A DNA stretch of 64,000 nt, taken from Oribacterium sp. WCC10. Lineage in GTDB: Bacteria; Bacillota; Clostridia; Lachnospirales; Lachnospiraceae. The DNA lies in the NCBI RefSeq assembly GCF_900113415.1, contig NZ_FOPH01000011.1:54386-118385 (forward strand). Reading direction: 5' to 3'. Below, one piece after another: positions 62,934 through 64,000 of this stretch; position 1 is the stretch's first letter; each line of letters opens with the position of its first letter. Under the pieces are notes generated by a model that was not told the origin of the DNA, ran no database searches, and was given only the letters and a program-made list of their open reading frames with translations. A program made the translations under genes and the position numbers.

Positions 62934-63620
62934 CTATATTTTCAAATAAATGTCCTTGCAATTTTCAGCTTTTATATAGGCTTCTTCCGGAATTCCGATA
63001 TCTTCAACGAAGATTGTTCCGCTGTACTCTTTTCCCGCTCCCGTTACGAGACCTGTCTTGTTCTTTCCGAAGGTTATGGTCACATCTGCCTTTATTCCAC
63101 AGCCCATAAGCTCTCCGGTATCAGTATTGATGCCTGAAGGTGCATCGATTGCGATGGTGAAGCGGCGAGTGTGAGCATTGGCCTCTTCCATGAAGCTTCT
63201 GTAAATACCCTCCACAGGACGGTGCAGGCCTATTCCGAATATGCCGTCGATGCAAATGTCAGAATCCGGCAGAGCATCACCCTCTCTATAGATATTGACT
63301 CTTCCGAGAAGCTGCTGAAAATGGAACATCTGATAGAGAAACTCCCAGCTGGCTTTTTCAAGCTTTCCTGCAACAAAAACAACGGGGTCGTATCCTGTCT
63401 CCTTCAGCATACGGGCGGCTGCAACAGCGTCGGCACCGTTGTTGCCCACACCGGCAAGAACCAGAATCCTTGCTTCTCTCTCATATGTATAATGACGGTT
63501 TATATAGATGGCAATCTTCGAACTTGCAGTCTCCATCAATGCAAGGGACTCAAAGTCCATTTCATCCATGGCTATACGGTCTGCTCTTTTGGCAACGGTT
63601 CCTGTAATTGTATCCGGCAT
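62934..63620 (-). CDS. nnr: NAD(P)H-hydrate epimerase (YjeF_N domain)
   Basis: 228 residues from MPDTITGTVAKRADRIAMDEMDFESLALMETASSK, chosen because GAGGTG lies 6 bases upstream; a longer frame lacks a site. YjeF_N features: LVLAGVGNNGADAVAAARML (phosphate loop GxGNNGxD), ICIDGIFGIGLHRPVEG, and AIDAPSGINTDTGELMGCGIKADVTITFG. The enzyme interconverts the R and S forms of hydrated NAD(P)H. The linked YjeF_C dehydratase is absent, so this is the epimerase alone. The GNNGADA motif differs by two residues from the usual GNNGGDG. Confidence 0.88.
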   Translation of the reverse strand: MPDTITGTVAKRADRIAMDEMDFESLALMETASSKIAIYINRHYTYEREARILVLAGVGNNGADAVAAARMLKETGYDPVVFVAGKLEKASWEFLYQMFHFQQLLGRVNIYREGDALPDSDICIDGIFGIGLHRPVEGIYRSFMEEANAHTRRFTIAIDAPSGINTDTGELMGCGIKADVTITFGKNKTGLVTGAGKEYSGTIFVEDIGIPEEAYIKAENCKDIYLKI

Positions 63621-63821
63621 AAAATGCACCTCGCATGCTGTAGTACTTTTGACATTTACATCATTATATGAGTCGCCCGACAAATGGACGTTTATATCAC
63701 ATCCATTTTCGATATATTGTTCCTTGAAAACTTAATACACTATCTTTTTTATAAAAAATACGATTTCAGATGCACATGCGTACCTAAAATCAGAGGATTA
63801 TTAGCATCCTATTTCCATTCC

Positions 63822-64000
63822 TTATGCTAATTGGACACACTTATCCAAGCTAACCATATATTTGATTAGCTTAATCGTATTTAGTGCTGCAACTTTAAAA
63901 CCGAAGAAATGCCTATTCCTTATCAGACCTCTTACAGGCATTTTATCAGCATTATGCCTTTTCCTTAATGATGCCGGAATCGTTTCTACACCATTCCTGA
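63822..64000 (-). CDS. Transposase, C-terminal fragment (runs off the window)
   Basis: The last 58 codons of a minus-strand frame open to the window edge: RNGVETIPASLRKRHNADKM, then PVRGLIRNRHFFGFKVAALN and a final TIKLIKYMVSLDKCVQLA before TAA. The motif M-P-V-R-G-x-x-R-x-x-x-FGFK-x-A-x-N resembles the extreme C-terminus of DDE transposases of large IS families (IS1182/ISL3-like); the exact family cannot be fixed. It is the only mobile-element trace in the window. Nearby A/T-rich sequence (63690-63821) might hold its inverted repeat, not recognised. Confidence 0.6.
   Translation of the reverse strand, partial: RNGVETIPASLRKRHNADKMPVRGLIRNRHFFGFKVAALNTIKLIKYMVSLDKCVQLA

Noticed and set aside
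1..64000. CRISPR array or restriction/defence cluster
   Set aside because: No evenly spaced direct repeats and no Cas, toxin-antitoxin, methylase or nuclease cluster was seen; the dispersed repeats are far apart and inverted, not tandem.

Overview
The window looks like chromosomal DNA of an anaerobic Firmicute of the Lachnospiraceae, probably Butyrivibrio or a near relative. This is inference. It rests on moderate G+C, strong GGAGG ribosome sites, lipoprotein-type solute-binding proteins with long Ser/Thr/Ala/Glu linkers, a rimP-nusA-ylxR-L7Ae-infB-rbfA operon, a CIRCE-controlled hsp20, ECF and TRAP transporters and GH13 alpha-glucosidases. Nearly all genes are on the minus strand. No rRNA, CRISPR array or prophage is visible. 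The only mobile-element coding sequence is the tail of a transposase at the right edge.

Layout. 0-8.3 kb: a DUF3298-type lipoprotein, a FIST sensor with a soluble chemoreceptor, a YjfB-like small protein, a 56-residue membrane protein, DJ-1 and AIM24-like proteins, deoC and a small lipoprotein. 8.4-17.1 kb: an oligosaccharide regulon made of an alpha-glucosidase, a binding protein, two permeases, a LacI regulator and a divergent second alpha-glucosidase. Three matching palindromic operators surround its promoters. 17.1-25.7 kb: a hairpin-rich non-coding region, sbcCD, three tRNA-Pro genes, hsp20 with CIRCE, a membrane diguanylate cyclase-like protein and a creatininase-family amidohydrolase. 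25.9-32.3 kb: ribU under an FMN riboswitch, a YcxB-like protein, and a TRAP transporter with a KdgF-like cupin and an MFS carrier that suggest uronate uptake. 32.5-43 kb: a secreted low-complexity protein, a membrane-anchored M28-like protein, a two-component system, a UvrD-type helicase and three SPFH proteins. 43.6-56.6 kb: gltX, pnp, rpsO, a fused truB-ribF, nrnA and the nusA-infB operon. 56.7-64 kb: an SNF-family transporter, a BTAD regulator, a His-rich ArsP_2-type exporter, pyrG, nnr and the transposase fragment.

The least ordinary signal lies between genes. A family of related hairpin elements, built on a motif close to TATGACGTGAGTGTCAAAAG, sits directly behind the stop codons of at least eight minus-strand genes, with one more copy in a promoter region. 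The best copies share two hairpins, with compensatory base changes in the stem, and one is bounded by inverted repeats. A second, two-copy family also lies behind stop codons. Other items of note are the TruB-RibF fusion, a RimP without its C-terminal domain, a tRNA-Pro with an AGG anticodon and a weakened T stem, an MFS gene whose best start codon is ATT, an M28-like protein that seems to lack its catalytic acids, and two structured non-coding stretches at 17.2 and 43.3 kb.
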